From positions 107,173-171,172 of the forward strand of contig DATDFQ010000024.1 in assembly GCA_036522515.1 (NCBI GenBank): DNA of 64,000 nt, given 5' to 3'. The notes under the pieces were generated by a model. The model was not told the DNA's origin. It ran no database searches and saw only the letters and a program-made list of their open reading frames with translations. Below, in pieces: positions 53,727 through 62,336 of this stretch (its first letter is position 1; the number at the start of each line of letters is the position of its first letter). This stretch comes from Bacteroidota bacterium (GTDB lineage Bacteria > Bacteroidota > Ignavibacteria > UBA10030 > SZUA-254). The translations under genes and the position numbers were made by a program.

Positions 53727-56639
53727 TTAACGCGCCGCGTTCTTAAGAGGCACCATGGCCCTGATAATGGCGTCGTGCACCGCAGGCCTTACCTTCGCGA
53801 TTTTATTGTTGGCGCGCGTCGGATAGACGCGGTTTGTCAGAAAAATCGTCACGACTTTGCGATCCGGGTCAGCCCAGACAGAGGTCCCCGTGAACCCGGT
53901 ATGCCCGAATGAGTGCTCGCTGAAGAGCGTGCCCGCCGTGCTGTAGCCGTTCACAGTCTTCGTATCCCACCCCAGCGCCCTCGTGCTCTTTTCGCTCTGC
54001 TTCGTGGTGAAGAGCGCGATCGTTTCGGGCTTCAGGTACCGTTTCCCTCCATATTTCCCGCCGTTCGTCAGCATCTGCATCAGGACCGCAAGATCGGAGG
54101 CGGTGGAAAAGAGGCCGGCGTGCCCGGACACTCCCCCGAGAATATAGGCGTTTTCGTCATGCACGACCCCCCACACTTGATGCTTACGGAAGAGCCCGTC
54201 GAATTCGGTCGGGGCGATGTTGCTTCGGAGCGAGGAGTCCGGTCTGAACATGGTGCGCGTCATCCCGAGGGGCGCGAAGAAGACCGAGTCGGCGTAATTA
54301 TCGAGCGTCGTGCCCGAGATTCGTTCGATCACCTTTCCAAGGACGATGAAATCGAAATCACTGTAGACGGTGGAATCGCCTGTAGGATAGATCAATTCAG
54401 TCTGATAGACTGAGTCGAGCGCCTGGGCAGCGGAGGAACAGGTCAGGAAAAGCCGCTTGAAGGGAGGAAGCCCGCCGTTGTGCACGAGAAGATTTCGAAT
54501 TCTGATGCTCTCTTTTCCGTGATTGCCGAACTCCGGGAGATACCTGACGACCGAATCGTCAAGGCCGATCCTGCCTTCATCGTACAGCCTCATCAAGGCT
54601 GAGGTGGTGGCGACGACTTTCGTCATCGATGCGAGGTCGTACATCGTGCTCGCGTTCACGGGCGGACTGGCGCTGCCGTATTCCAGAGAGCCGAACGACT
54701 TATTGTAGACAACAGCCCCGTCTCTCGAAACAAGAAGCTGGCCTCCGGGAAATGCCGAGTCGGCGATGGCTCTGGTGAGAATGGTGTCGAGGAGCGAAAG
54801 GCTGTCCCGCTGGAAGCCGGCGCTCTCCGGCAGGTCGTACCGCAGGACTTCCATTCCGAGATCGATCCCGCTTCCGTACGAGTACCTCCCCGGAATCGTG
54901 ACAGGAAGCTTTCCCCGGGAAGGGATTTCTCCAAACAAGACCTCGGCGATAGCTTCCGTCGACGGCTCGCAATCAGAGTAGGAACAAATTGAGGCGGACG
55001 CCTCCGGAAATGCGGCGAGGATATAGGGGCTCCCCATGGCGAGGACGACGCTCGGCTTTTTTAATGCTAAAACGGACTGCACGCAGCCCACAAGCGCGGG
55101 GGTGAGCCCGAATTGTCCGGCGCCCGAGCGCGCCTTCGAAAATACCGTGCAGAGAACGAGGTCGGCGTGGTTCGCCATGATCCGCACCGTGTCAAAATCG
55201 AGCTCGTTGCTCGAGGGGTCGATCAGGACGGTCCGGAGATTCGAGTAGCGCTTTTTCAATTGTGCGTTAAAGTAATCCCCGACCGGCTCGTTCGGCCACT
55301 GGTTCCCCGGGCGGTTGATTTCCGTGCGGACCTGCCCGGCATCCGAAACGGTGATGTTCAGGATTCTTTTCTTCCCGAAACGGGCTACGGGGAGGACCGA
55401 ATCGTTCTTCAGGACCGTGATCGATTTCCGCGCGATCTGCTTCGCGAGCAGGAGGTGTTCGGGGGTTCCCACGGCCTCCGGAATTTTCTCCAGGTCCACC
55501 ACCCGTTTATCCGCAAGGCCGGCCGACCACTTATATCCAAGCAGTTTCCGGACCGACTGGTTGATCCGTTCCTCCGGTATCCTGCCCGAGCGGACTGCGT
55601 TCGCCACCGCCTCCACCGCGCGGTCTTCGTCCGTGGGAATCAGGATCACGTCGACGCCCGCCTCCACGGCCCTCACCGCCGAGGAGTCGGCTCCGAACCC
55701 GTGCACCAGCGCGCCCATGTCCATCGCGTCTGTGACGACAAGGCCGTTGAACTGAAGCTCGCCCTCCAGGAGCCCGTGAACGATGGAGCGGGAGAGTGTC
55801 GCAGGAAGTGTATGCTGTTGTTCGACCGCGGGAACTTCAAGGTGGGCGATCATGATGGCCGAGATTCCCCCCCGAATGAGCTGCCGGAAGGGAGAGAGTT
55901 CGACGCTGTCCATCCTGCCGCGTGTCACGTTGATCAGGGGAAGGTCGAGATGCGAATCGACCTGCGTGTCGCCGTGGCCGGGGAAATGCTTGCCGGTCGC
56001 CATCACTCCGGTCGATTGCAACCCCTGCGAAAAGGCGGTCGCCATCCCGCCGACGAGCAAGGGGTCCTCGCCGAACGAGCGCGTGTTGATCACGGGGTTT
56101 TCGGGATTGACGTTGACGTCAGCCACAGGGGCGAAGTCGATCCGGACTCCGATGGACCGGGCCTCGACTCCGATCGCTTTACCCAACGCGCGCGCCAGCG
56201 AGGTATCCCTGGTCGCCCCGATCGCCATCGCCTCCGGGAACCGGGTGCCCCGCCGGATGCGCATTGCCGATCCCCACTCAAAGTCGGATGCGATCAGGAG
56301 GGGAACGTCGGCCAGCTTCTGCAGGCGGTTTACGAGGGCCGCGGTTTCGTAGACGTCGCCCTGGAAGAAAATGAGGCCGCCCACTTTCCGCGCCCTCACC
56401 AGGCGCTCGAGCCGGCGGTATTCGTCGCTTCCCCCGCTGTAATAATAGCCGTAGGAGCGCGACATGACCATCTGAGCGACCTTCTGGTCGAGCGTGAGGC
56501 GTTTCAGCGTCCCTTCAACCCATTCGGTGCGCGACCTGTTGTCCGGCCCCGGGGGTCCGCCTGCGCAACCGGCCAGCCAGAGAATGGAGTAAACGAGGAG
56601 AGCGTACCAACAGACCCGGTGTAGCTTAACGAAAGGCAT
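53727..56639 (-). CDS. NagZ-like GH3 beta-N-acetylglucosaminidase fused to a serine beta-lactamase-like domain
   Basis: 970 aa lipoprotein (lipobox LAGC, Cys25). The GH3 barrel (residues about 45-380) has the NagZ signature KHFPGHGDTQVDSH at 217-230 and nucleophile Asp304 in VVTDAMDMG. A GH3 C-terminal alpha/beta domain follows (about 400-600). The last 340 residues are a class-C/peptidase-like domain with Ser671-x-x-Lys674 (SMTK), the usual PDxxFDLASxTKV wording being MYDLASMTKV, and YSDFDFIVLGKVIE and HSFGHTGFTGTSVW later. The fusion is known in Bacteroidota-type bacteria. It probably cleaves GlcNAc-anhydroMurNAc or related muropeptides outside the inner membrane. Its start overlaps an amino-sugar kinase gene by 14 nt. 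Confidence 0.92.
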   Translation of the reverse strand: MPFVKLHRVCWYALLVYSILWLAGCAGGPPGPDNRSRTEWVEGTLKRLTLDQKVAQMVMSRSYGYYYSGGSDEYRRLERLVRARKVGGLIFFQGDVYETAALVNRLQKLADVPLLIASDFEWGSAMRIRRGTRFPEAMAIGATRDTSLARALGKAIGVEARSIGVRIDFAPVADVNVNPENPVINTRSFGEDPLLVGGMATAFSQGLQSTGVMATGKHFPGHGDTQVDSHLDLPLINVTRGRMDSVELSPFRQLIRGGISAIMIAHLEVPAVEQQHTLPATLSRSIVHGLLEGELQFNGLVVTDAMDMGALVHGFGADSSAVRAVEAGVDVILIPTDEDRAVEAVANAVRSGRIPEERINQSVRKLLGYKWSAGLADKRVVDLEKIPEAVGTPEHLLLAKQIARKSITVLKNDSVLPVARFGKKRILNITVSDAGQVRTEINRPGNQWPNEPVGDYFNAQLKKRYSNLRTVLIDPSSNELDFDTVRIMANHADLVLCTVFSKARSGAGQFGLTPALVGCVQSVLALKKPSVVLAMGSPYILAAFPEASASICSYSDCEPSTEAIAEVLFGEIPSRGKLPVTIPGRYSYGSGIDLGMEVLRYDLPESAGFQRDSLSLLDTILTRAIADSAFPGGQLLVSRDGAVVYNKSFGSLEYGSASPPVNASTMYDLASMTKVVATTSALMRLYDEGRIGLDDSVVRYLPEFGNHGKESIRIRNLLVHNGGLPPFKRLFLTCSSAAQALDSVYQTELIYPTGDSTVYSDFDFIVLGKVIERISGTTLDNYADSVFFAPLGMTRTMFRPDSSLRSNIAPTEFDGLFRKHQVWGVVHDENAYILGGVSGHAGLFSTASDLAVLMQMLTNGGKYGGKRYLKPETIALFTTKQSEKSTRALGWDTKTVNGYSTAGTLFSEHSFGHTGFTGTSVWADPDRKVVTIFLTNRVYPTRANNKIAKVRPAVHDAIIRAMVPLKNAAR

Positions 56640-57561
56640 TCAATCCGAGGATCGCCGCGCCGAACGCGGCAGGAAATTTTGGCTTTTGGATGACGATCTG
56701 GGGAAGGGAACTCGCGATTTTCTCTCTCACCATTTTCGCGTAGACATTGTCCGTTTCGAGAAGGCGGCCCATCGGGACGACCGGGAGCTTCATCTTGGGG
56801 CGGGCCTGCATAGTCAGGACGCGCACAAGCTCGACAAGCTCGTTCGCGTTCTTCACGATCACATTGTGGGCGATGCGGTCGCGCTCGACGACGGCCTCCA
56901 GGACGCTCGGGGCGAACGCCGCGAGATCCGCGTGGTCATGATAAATCTTGGAGATCAATTCGTCCGGGGAGGCGACGTTGAAATGCTTGAGGGCTTTCGC
57001 GGTGAGGAGGGTTTTCTCGAATCTGCCGTCGTGCTGCCGCATCACCGCGTTGATCGCATCCCTTGCGATGGCGAATCCGCCCCCCTCATCGCCGAGGACG
57101 CTCCCCCATCCGCCCGCCCGGAGAATGACCCCCGAATCGGTGCGGTAGAGGGCGATGGAACCGGTTCCGCCGATCACGACAAGCCCCGGCTTCCCGGCAA
57201 GGGCCGCCTCGAGCGCGACCCGGGCGTCCGTTTCAACGACGATGTTCTTCAGGGGAAATTTCTTCTTCAACCCGACGGCAAGAATCGCGTTGACGAGCTC
57301 GGCCCTGTCCGATCCCCTCCCCGCGCCGGCGATTCCGAGCACGATGTTCTGCAGCGCCTCCGGAGAACACTCCGCCTTGGTGCAACAGTCCGAGATCAGG
57401 TCGAACAGCACGTCCGCGGCATGAGAGATGCCGACATTGCCCAGGTGGCTCGGGCCTCCGTGACACTCCGCGACGATCGTGCCGTCGAGCCCTGTGATGA
57501 GCGCGTCGGTTTTAGTCCCGCCGCCATCGATTCCGATCACATAACGGACTTGCCCGGGCAT
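56626..57561 (-). CDS. N-acetylglucosamine kinase-like, BadF/BcrA ATPase family
   Basis: 311 aa ASKHA-fold kinase. The phosphate-1 loop is GIDGGGTKTDALI (residues about 10-22). GGTGSIAL and GGWGSVLGDEGGGFAIARDAI match eukaryote-type and bacterial GlcNAc/amino-sugar kinases. The start MPGQVRYVIG at 57561 follows a promoter at 57618-57646. It overlaps the GH3-fusion gene by 14 nt, so the enzyme probably phosphorylates GlcNAc or anhydromuropeptide sugars released by that glycosidase. This is a compact cell-wall recycling unit, although transporters and amidases are not present here. Confidence 0.88.
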   Translation of the reverse strand: MPGQVRYVIGIDGGGTKTDALITGLDGTIVAECHGGPSHLGNVGISHAADVLFDLISDCCTKAECSPEALQNIVLGIAGAGRGSDRAELVNAILAVGLKKKFPLKNIVVETDARVALEAALAGKPGLVVIGGTGSIALYRTDSGVILRAGGWGSVLGDEGGGFAIARDAINAVMRQHDGRFEKTLLTAKALKHFNVASPDELISKIYHDHADLAAFAPSVLEAVVERDRIAHNVIVKNANELVELVRVLTMQARPKMKLPVVPMGRLLETDNVYAKMVREKIASSLPQIVIQKPKFPAAFGAAILGLNAFR

Positions 57562-57617
57562 CGAACGCTATCCTGCTTGTTTAACTGAAAGTGACGGCTC
57601 ATCGAACAATGCCACAC

Positions 57618-57646
57618 ATATTATCAAAAAACGGTATGAGAAGCAA
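57618..57646 (-). promoter_or_regulatory. Predicted promoter of the kinase/GH3-fusion unit
   Basis: On the minus strand TTGCTT (57641-57646), 17 bp, then TAATAT (57618-57623), 57 bp before the kinase ATG. Confidence 0.55.
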
Positions 57647-57723
57647 GGAGGGGTGTGACGGAGACAGGCCTAAACGGGGGCTCTGAGCGGTTAAACCGGG
57701 GGAGCGACCTCGCCGGCGGCGCT

Positions 57724-58614
57724 TCAGTCGGAATAGATCGACCCGCCGGCTGCGAGGAGGGTGTTGCGCAGAAGCATCGCGATCGTCATCGGACCGACTC
57801 CGCCGGGAACCGGGGTGATCGCGCCCGCGACATCGGCCGCCGAGGCAAAATGGACGTCTCCCACGAGACGGTATCCGTTCTTTGCCGCCGGGTCTTCGAC
57901 GCGGTTGATCCCGACGTCGATGACGACGGCGCCCGGCTTGATCATATCGCCCGTGATGCATTCCGGCCGGCCCATCGCGGCGATGAGAATGTCGGCGGAC
58001 TCCGTATACCAGGAAATATCCTCCGCGCCGGTGTGCGCGATCGTCACGATCGCGTTGGCCCCCTTCTTCTTTTGAAGGAGAATATTCAGGAGCGGCTTCC
58101 CGACGATGTTGCTCCGGCCCACGATCACCACGTGCTTCCCGGAGGGGTCGTTGCCGCTGCGGACGAGGAGTTCCTGGACTCCGAGAGGCGTGCACGGCTT
58201 CAGGCATTCCTGGCCGATAACGAGCCTTCCCACGTTGACAGGATGGAACCCGTCGACATCCTTCCGGTAGTCGATGGCGGTCAGGACGCGGCTTTCCCGG
58301 ATCTGCGGGGGGAGCGGAAGCTGGACGAGAATTCCGTGGACCAGCGGGTCATTGTTGAATCTTCCGATAAGTTCGAGCAGGCGGGCTTCGGTGGTGTCGG
58401 CGGGGAGTTTTTCCGTGATCGAATAGAACCCCATCTCCTCGCATCCCTTCCCCTTCATCTTCACGTAGGCCTGGGATGCGGGGTTGTCTCCGACGAGAAT
58501 GAACGCGAGGCCCGGCGTGATCTTGCGCGACGCTTTAAGCTTGTCGGTCTCGAGCTTTACCTCGTCCTTGATCTCCGAGGCGATTTTTTTCCCGTCGATG
58601 AGCGCAGCAGGCAT
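57724..58614 (-). CDS. folD: Methylenetetrahydrofolate dehydrogenase/cyclohydrolase
   Basis: 296 aa bifunctional enzyme of one-carbon metabolism. PGLAFILVGDNPASQAYVKMKGKGCEEMGF has the catalytic Tyr and Lys; GILVQLPLPPQI, DVDGFHP and VIVGRSNIVGKPLLNIL are standard, and GVGPMTIAMLLRNTL ends the protein. I start at the ATG at 58614; 13 upstream codons come from a repeat-bearing spacer. Confidence 0.96.
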   Translation of the reverse strand: MPAALIDGKKIASEIKDEVKLETDKLKASRKITPGLAFILVGDNPASQAYVKMKGKGCEEMGFYSITEKLPADTTEARLLELIGRFNNDPLVHGILVQLPLPPQIRESRVLTAIDYRKDVDGFHPVNVGRLVIGQECLKPCTPLGVQELLVRSGNDPSGKHVVIVGRSNIVGKPLLNILLQKKKGANAIVTIAHTGAEDISWYTESADILIAAMGRPECITGDMIKPGAVVIDVGINRVEDPAAKNGYRLVGDVHFASAADVAGAITPVPGGVGPMTIAMLLRNTLLAAGGSIYSD

Positions 58615-58642
58615 GGGGGGTCGTGCTAGTCCGTTCGGGTAC

Positions 58643-58662
58643 GGGCGAGGCATGCCTCGCCC
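58643..58662. repeat. 20-bp perfect palindrome of the GGGCG-GCATGC-CGCCC family
   Basis: GGGCGAGGCATGCCTCGCCC, followed by CTACG. It shares its frame with the two palindromes at 48563 and 48611, differing by paired changes in the arms (AG/CT here, GG/CC and AC/GT there). Confidence 0.88.
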
Positions 58663-58719
58663 CTACGAAATTCTTTAGATGATGCGTTTGGCCAGATCAA
58701 GCGACCGAAACTATAGCTC

Positions 58720-59520
58720 TTATGAGAAGGCCGGGTAGACGAAGCTCTCGATCTTGAGGGCTTTTCCGGTTTCGGAATCGGCCTGGACGTAGACCCCGCT
58801 GAGCCGCACATCGTGGGATGCGAGCTCATACTTATAGGGAGTCTGGTGGAGAAAGCGCTTGATCGCGATCTCTTTCTTCAGCCCGATGACCGAATCATAG
58901 GGGCCGGTCATGCCGACGTCGGTCAGGTAGGCGGTCCCCCGGGGGAGGATTCTCGCGTCCGCCGTTTGGATGTGCGTATGCGTACCGAGGAGCGCGGTGA
59001 TGCGCCCGTCCAGATGCCATCCGAGCGCCACTTTCTCCGCGGTCGCCTCCGCGTGCATGTCGAGCACGATGACTTTTGTTTGTTCCTGCATCTTCCCCAC
59101 CGCCCAGTCGGCCTTCCGGAAGGGGCAATCGAGCGGCTGCATGAAGACGCGTCCCTGCAGGTTGAGGACTCCCACCTTCCCCTTTTCTCCGAGGTCGTAC
59201 ACGATGAAACCGTTTCCCGGATTTTCGGGGGGATAGTTCAGGGGCCGGAGCACGTTCCTGTTGGCCGCGAGGACCTTCCTCGCCCCCCAGTTGTCCCAGA
59301 GGTGATTTCCCCCCGTGATGACGTGGACACCGAGGCTGAAGACCTTGGCGGCCCCCTCTTCGTTGATCCCCTTCCCTTCGACAAGGTTCTCGCCGTTTGC
59401 GATGCAGAAATCGATGCTGTACTTTTGAACGTAGCTCTTGAGGAGCGACTCGACCAGATCGAGCCCGGGTTTGCCGACAATGTCGCCGATGAAGAGTATG
59501 TTGAGGACTTTTTGGGCCAC
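58720..59520 (-). CDS. ymdB: YmdB-family metallophosphoesterase
   Basis: 266 aa dinuclear metal phosphodiesterase (YmdB/TIGR00282); Bacillus YmdB cleaves cyclic mononucleotides and affects biofilm and RNA turnover. Metal ligands lie in FIGDIVGKPG, CIANGENLVEGKG, TGGNHLWDN, LDMHAEATAEK and GTHTHIQTAD. The only plausible start is GTG at 59520. A candidate -10 (TATATTTG, 59529-59536) ends just 8 nt before it and no ribosome site is visible, so the mRNA may be leaderless. Divergent from the E1 gene. Confidence 0.93.
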   Translation of the reverse strand: MAQKVLNILFIGDIVGKPGLDLVESLLKSYVQKYSIDFCIANGENLVEGKGINEEGAAKVFSLGVHVITGGNHLWDNWGARKVLAANRNVLRPLNYPPENPGNGFIVYDLGEKGKVGVLNLQGRVFMQPLDCPFRKADWAVGKMQEQTKVIVLDMHAEATAEKVALGWHLDGRITALLGTHTHIQTADARILPRGTAYLTDVGMTGPYDSVIGLKKEIAIKRFLHQTPYKYELASHDVRLSGVYVQADSETGKALKIESFVYPAFS

Positions 59521-59528
59521 GGGGAGCG

Positions 59529-59571
59529 CAAATATACTAAAATTTGAGTTAACAAGAAATTTTTATATCTT
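59529..59571. promoter_or_regulatory. Divergent promoter region between ymdB and the E1 gene
   Basis: The 90-bp gap is very AT-rich. Toward E1: TTGAGT (59544-59549), 16 bp, TATCTT (59566-59571). Toward ymdB: TATATTTG on the minus strand (59529-59536), with a TTG 16 bp upstream. Confidence 0.5.
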
Positions 59572-59610
59572 TAAACGTGAATTCAGAAACAATCCGGTAA
59601 ATAGAAATCG

Positions 59611-61707
59611 ATGGCAGGAAAAGAAATTAACACGAAAACGACGGGCGAGATCGGATCGCTGGAACCGCTGTCCGATCTTGGCATTTCTGTCCACACCAAG
59701 ACTCTGACCCGCTGGTACCAGCTCATCCATCTGGGGCGGCTCGTCGACCTGAAGGCCGCGACTTACGTACGGCAGGCGAAGGGGTGGTCGTATCACTCTT
59801 CCGGCGCGGGCCATGAGGGAATCCAGCTGATCCTCGGGCTCTCCTTCCGGCAGGGAAAGGACTTCCTCTTCCCCTACTACCGCGACGTGATGACCTGCCT
59901 CGCGGCCGGCATCTCGGTTCAGGAAGTGATTGAAAACGGCCTTTCGAAGGCGGCCGACATCGCGTCCGGAGGCCGCCACATGAGCAACCACCTCTCCAAG
60001 CCCTCGATCCGCATCCAGAATTCATCCTCGGCGACGGGCAACCATTCGTTGCACGCCGTCGGCGTGGCCCGCGCCATCAAGAAATACAAGGGGGATGAAA
60101 TCGCGTTTGCGAGCTTCGGCGAATCGGCCGTTTCAGAGGGTTTCGTCTATGAGGCGGTGAGCGGCGCGGCACGGGAGATCCTTCCCGTGGTCTTCGTCAT
60201 CCAGAATAACAAATTCGGGATTTCGGTGCCGATCGAGGAGGAGTCCGCGAACGAGGACGTCGGGGAGAATTTCTCGGGCTTCAAGACGGTGAAGATCGTC
60301 AACTGCGACGGGACAAATGTATTTGAATGCTGGGGGGCCATGCAGGCGGCGCTGGACTACGTGAAGTCCGGCGAGGGCCCCGCGATCATCCACGCGCGCT
60401 GTGTCCGGATCAACTCCCACAGCAATTCCGACCGGCAGGAGCTCTACCGCTCCCCGGAGGAAATCGCCGAGGCGCGGCGCTTCGACCCCGTGCAGCGATT
60501 CCGGAATTATCTCGTTACGGAAGGAGAGATTTCAGAAGCGGAGATCAATCAGATCGAAGAGGGGAACAACAAATTGGTGGAAGAGACCGCGACGAAAGTG
60601 GAGGCGGAACCCGATCCGGACCCCGCCACTGCGCTCCTCTATGTGATACCCCCCGCCTACGAGCACCCGAAAGAGGATGCCCCCGACGCCCAGCCGGCGG
60701 AGGGAACGCCGTCGATCACGCTCCGCGAGGCGATCAATGAAACCCTCAAGGAGGAGTTCCGCCGCAACGAAAACACGTTTCTCTGGGGCCAGGACGTCGC
60801 CTCCAAGGAAAAGGGCGGAGTCTTCAACGTCACGAAGGGGATGCTCGCCGAGTTCGGGAACCGCCGCATCTTCAACGCGCCGATCGCCGAAAACTTCATC
60901 ATCGGAACCGCGAACGGGTTCACCCGTTACCGGAAAGATATCTGGGTCGTGATCGAAGGGGCGCAATTCGCAGACTATCTCTGGCCCGCGATGGAACAGC
61001 TCGTCGAGTGCTCGCACGAGTATTACCGGACGAACGGGCAGTTCGCCCCCAATATCGTCATGCGGCTCGCCTCCGGAGGCTACATCGGAGGCGGCTTATA
61101 CCACTCGCAGAGCCTGGACGGAACGTTCGCCACGATACCGGGGCTTCGGATCGTCATGCCGGCGTTCGCCGACGACGCCGTGGGCATGATGCGGATGGCG
61201 ATGCGAAGCAAGGGCTTCACCATCTATATCGAGAACAAGTTTCTCTACAACCAGTTCTTCACGAAATCCCCGCGCCCCTCGCCCGACCATATCGTTCCGT
61301 TTGGAAAGGCGCGAGTGAGGAGGGAAGGATCGGACCTTAGCATGATCGCCTGGGGCACGCCGGTCCACTATGCGCTCCGCGCGGCGGCCAAGCTCGCGGA
61401 TGAGCACGGCATCAATGCGGAGGTCGTCGATCTCAGGTCGATCAATCCGCTCGACGTCGATGCGATACTTCAATCGGTGAAAAAGACGGGAAGGCTGCTG
61501 GTGGCGCATGAACATCCGGCGTTCGGGGGGTTCGGCGGGGAGATTGCCTCGCTCATCGCCGAGCACGCCTTCAGTTTCCTGGACGCGCCCCCGGTGAGGG
61601 TCGCCTCCAAAAACTCGCCGGTCCCCTTCGCGCGGGTTCTGGAGCACGTAGTGTTGCTCCAGGAAGACGATATTCTACAGGCCGCGCTGAAACTGGCGGC
61701 GTTCTAG
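59611..61707 (+). CDS. Fused 2-oxoacid dehydrogenase E1 alpha/beta (branched-chain type)
   Basis: 698 aa. The alpha half (about 20-335) has SGAGHEGIQLILGLSF, PYYRDV and the thiamine-diphosphate motif FGESAVSEG..QNN, here with GES in place of the usual GDG. The beta half (about 370-698) starts TPSITLREAINETLKEEFRRNENTFLWGQDVASKEKGGVF and has EGAQFADYLWPAMEQLVE, GGYIGGGLYHSQSLDG and HEHPAFGGFGGEI. Two separate genes are the rule; the single-chain form occurs in Bacteroidota-type bacteria. It probably decarboxylates branched-chain 2-oxoacids or a related acid; no E2 or E3 gene is nearby. Confidence 0.9.
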   Translation: MAGKEINTKTTGEIGSLEPLSDLGISVHTKTLTRWYQLIHLGRLVDLKAATYVRQAKGWSYHSSGAGHEGIQLILGLSFRQGKDFLFPYYRDVMTCLAAGISVQEVIENGLSKAADIASGGRHMSNHLSKPSIRIQNSSSATGNHSLHAVGVARAIKKYKGDEIAFASFGESAVSEGFVYEAVSGAAREILPVVFVIQNNKFGISVPIEEESANEDVGENFSGFKTVKIVNCDGTNVFECWGAMQAALDYVKSGEGPAIIHARCVRINSHSNSDRQELYRSPEEIAEARRFDPVQRFRNYLVTEGEISEAEINQIEEGNNKLVEETATKVEAEPDPDPATALLYVIPPAYEHPKEDAPDAQPAEGTPSITLREAINETLKEEFRRNENTFLWGQDVASKEKGGVFNVTKGMLAEFGNRRIFNAPIAENFIIGTANGFTRYRKDIWVVIEGAQFADYLWPAMEQLVECSHEYYRTNGQFAPNIVMRLASGGYIGGGLYHSQSLDGTFATIPGLRIVMPAFADDAVGMMRMAMRSKGFTIYIENKFLYNQFFTKSPRPSPDHIVPFGKARVRREGSDLSMIAWGTPVHYALRAAAKLADEHGINAEVVDLRSINPLDVDAILQSVKKTGRLLVAHEHPAFGGFGGEIASLIAEHAFSFLDAPPVRVASKNSPVPFARVLEHVVLLQEDDILQAALKLAAF

Positions 61708-61716
61708 GAGCGTTGC

Positions 61717-62316
61717 CTATTTCGCCTGCTGGGCGAGAAGCTCTTCCACTTTCCCTCTCACATCCGGTGACATCGGGTCGACGGCGGACATGAACCGCGC
61801 GGCGATCCTGCCCGAACGGTCGACAAGGTACTTCTGGAAGTTCCACTTCACGTCTCCCGGAAACGGGGATTCCTTCGTCAGGTACTGATAGAGCGGATCC
61901 TGGTCGCTCCCCTTCACGCTGATTTTCCCGAACAGGTCGAACGTGGTGTGGTATTTCGTCGTGCAGAAGGTCTTGATCTCCGGGTTGGTGCCGGGCTCCT
62001 GCGCGCCGAAATTATTCGCCGGGAACGCGAGGATGGTGAACCCCTTCCCTTTGTACGTCTCGTACAACTTTTCGAGCGTTTCGTACTGCGGGGTATAGCC
62101 GCACTCGGAGGCGGTGTTTACGATCATGACGACTTTCCCCTTGTAGGCCGAGAGGGGCTGAGGCTTCCCGTCGATCGTCTTCATCGTGAAGCCGAGCACG
62201 CCCGCCGTGTGTTTGGCGGACTCCGTCGATTTGTGAGCGGACTTGACCCCGCCGTTGCCGGGAGCAAGGAACGCCATAAGGATTCCAAGCGCCGGGATAA
62301 GCAGATACTCGTTCAT
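61717..62316 (-). CDS. Glutathione peroxidase family protein, exported
   Basis: 199 aa from the ATG at 62316 with an AGGGGG ribosome site; the 94 upstream codons in this frame are an arginine-rich shadow of ispG. A hydrophobic N-terminal signal (YLLIPALGILMAFLAPG) precedes the thioredoxin-like peroxidase domain. The catalytic tetrad is present: Cys72 (NTASECGYTPQY, Cys rather than selenocysteine), Gln106 (NNFGAQEPG) and Trp158 (VKWNFQKYLVD), with the usual Asn in the same loop. It probably reduces peroxides in the periplasm using a thioredoxin-like donor. Confidence 0.93.
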   Translation of the reverse strand: MNEYLLIPALGILMAFLAPGNGGVKSAHKSTESAKHTAGVLGFTMKTIDGKPQPLSAYKGKVVMIVNTASECGYTPQYETLEKLYETYKGKGFTILAFPANNFGAQEPGTNPEIKTFCTTKYHTTFDLFGKISVKGSDQDPLYQYLTKESPFPGDVKWNFQKYLVDRSGRIAARFMSAVDPMSPDVRGKVEELLAQQAK

Positions 62317-62336
62317 AAAACCCCCTTCAACAATAG

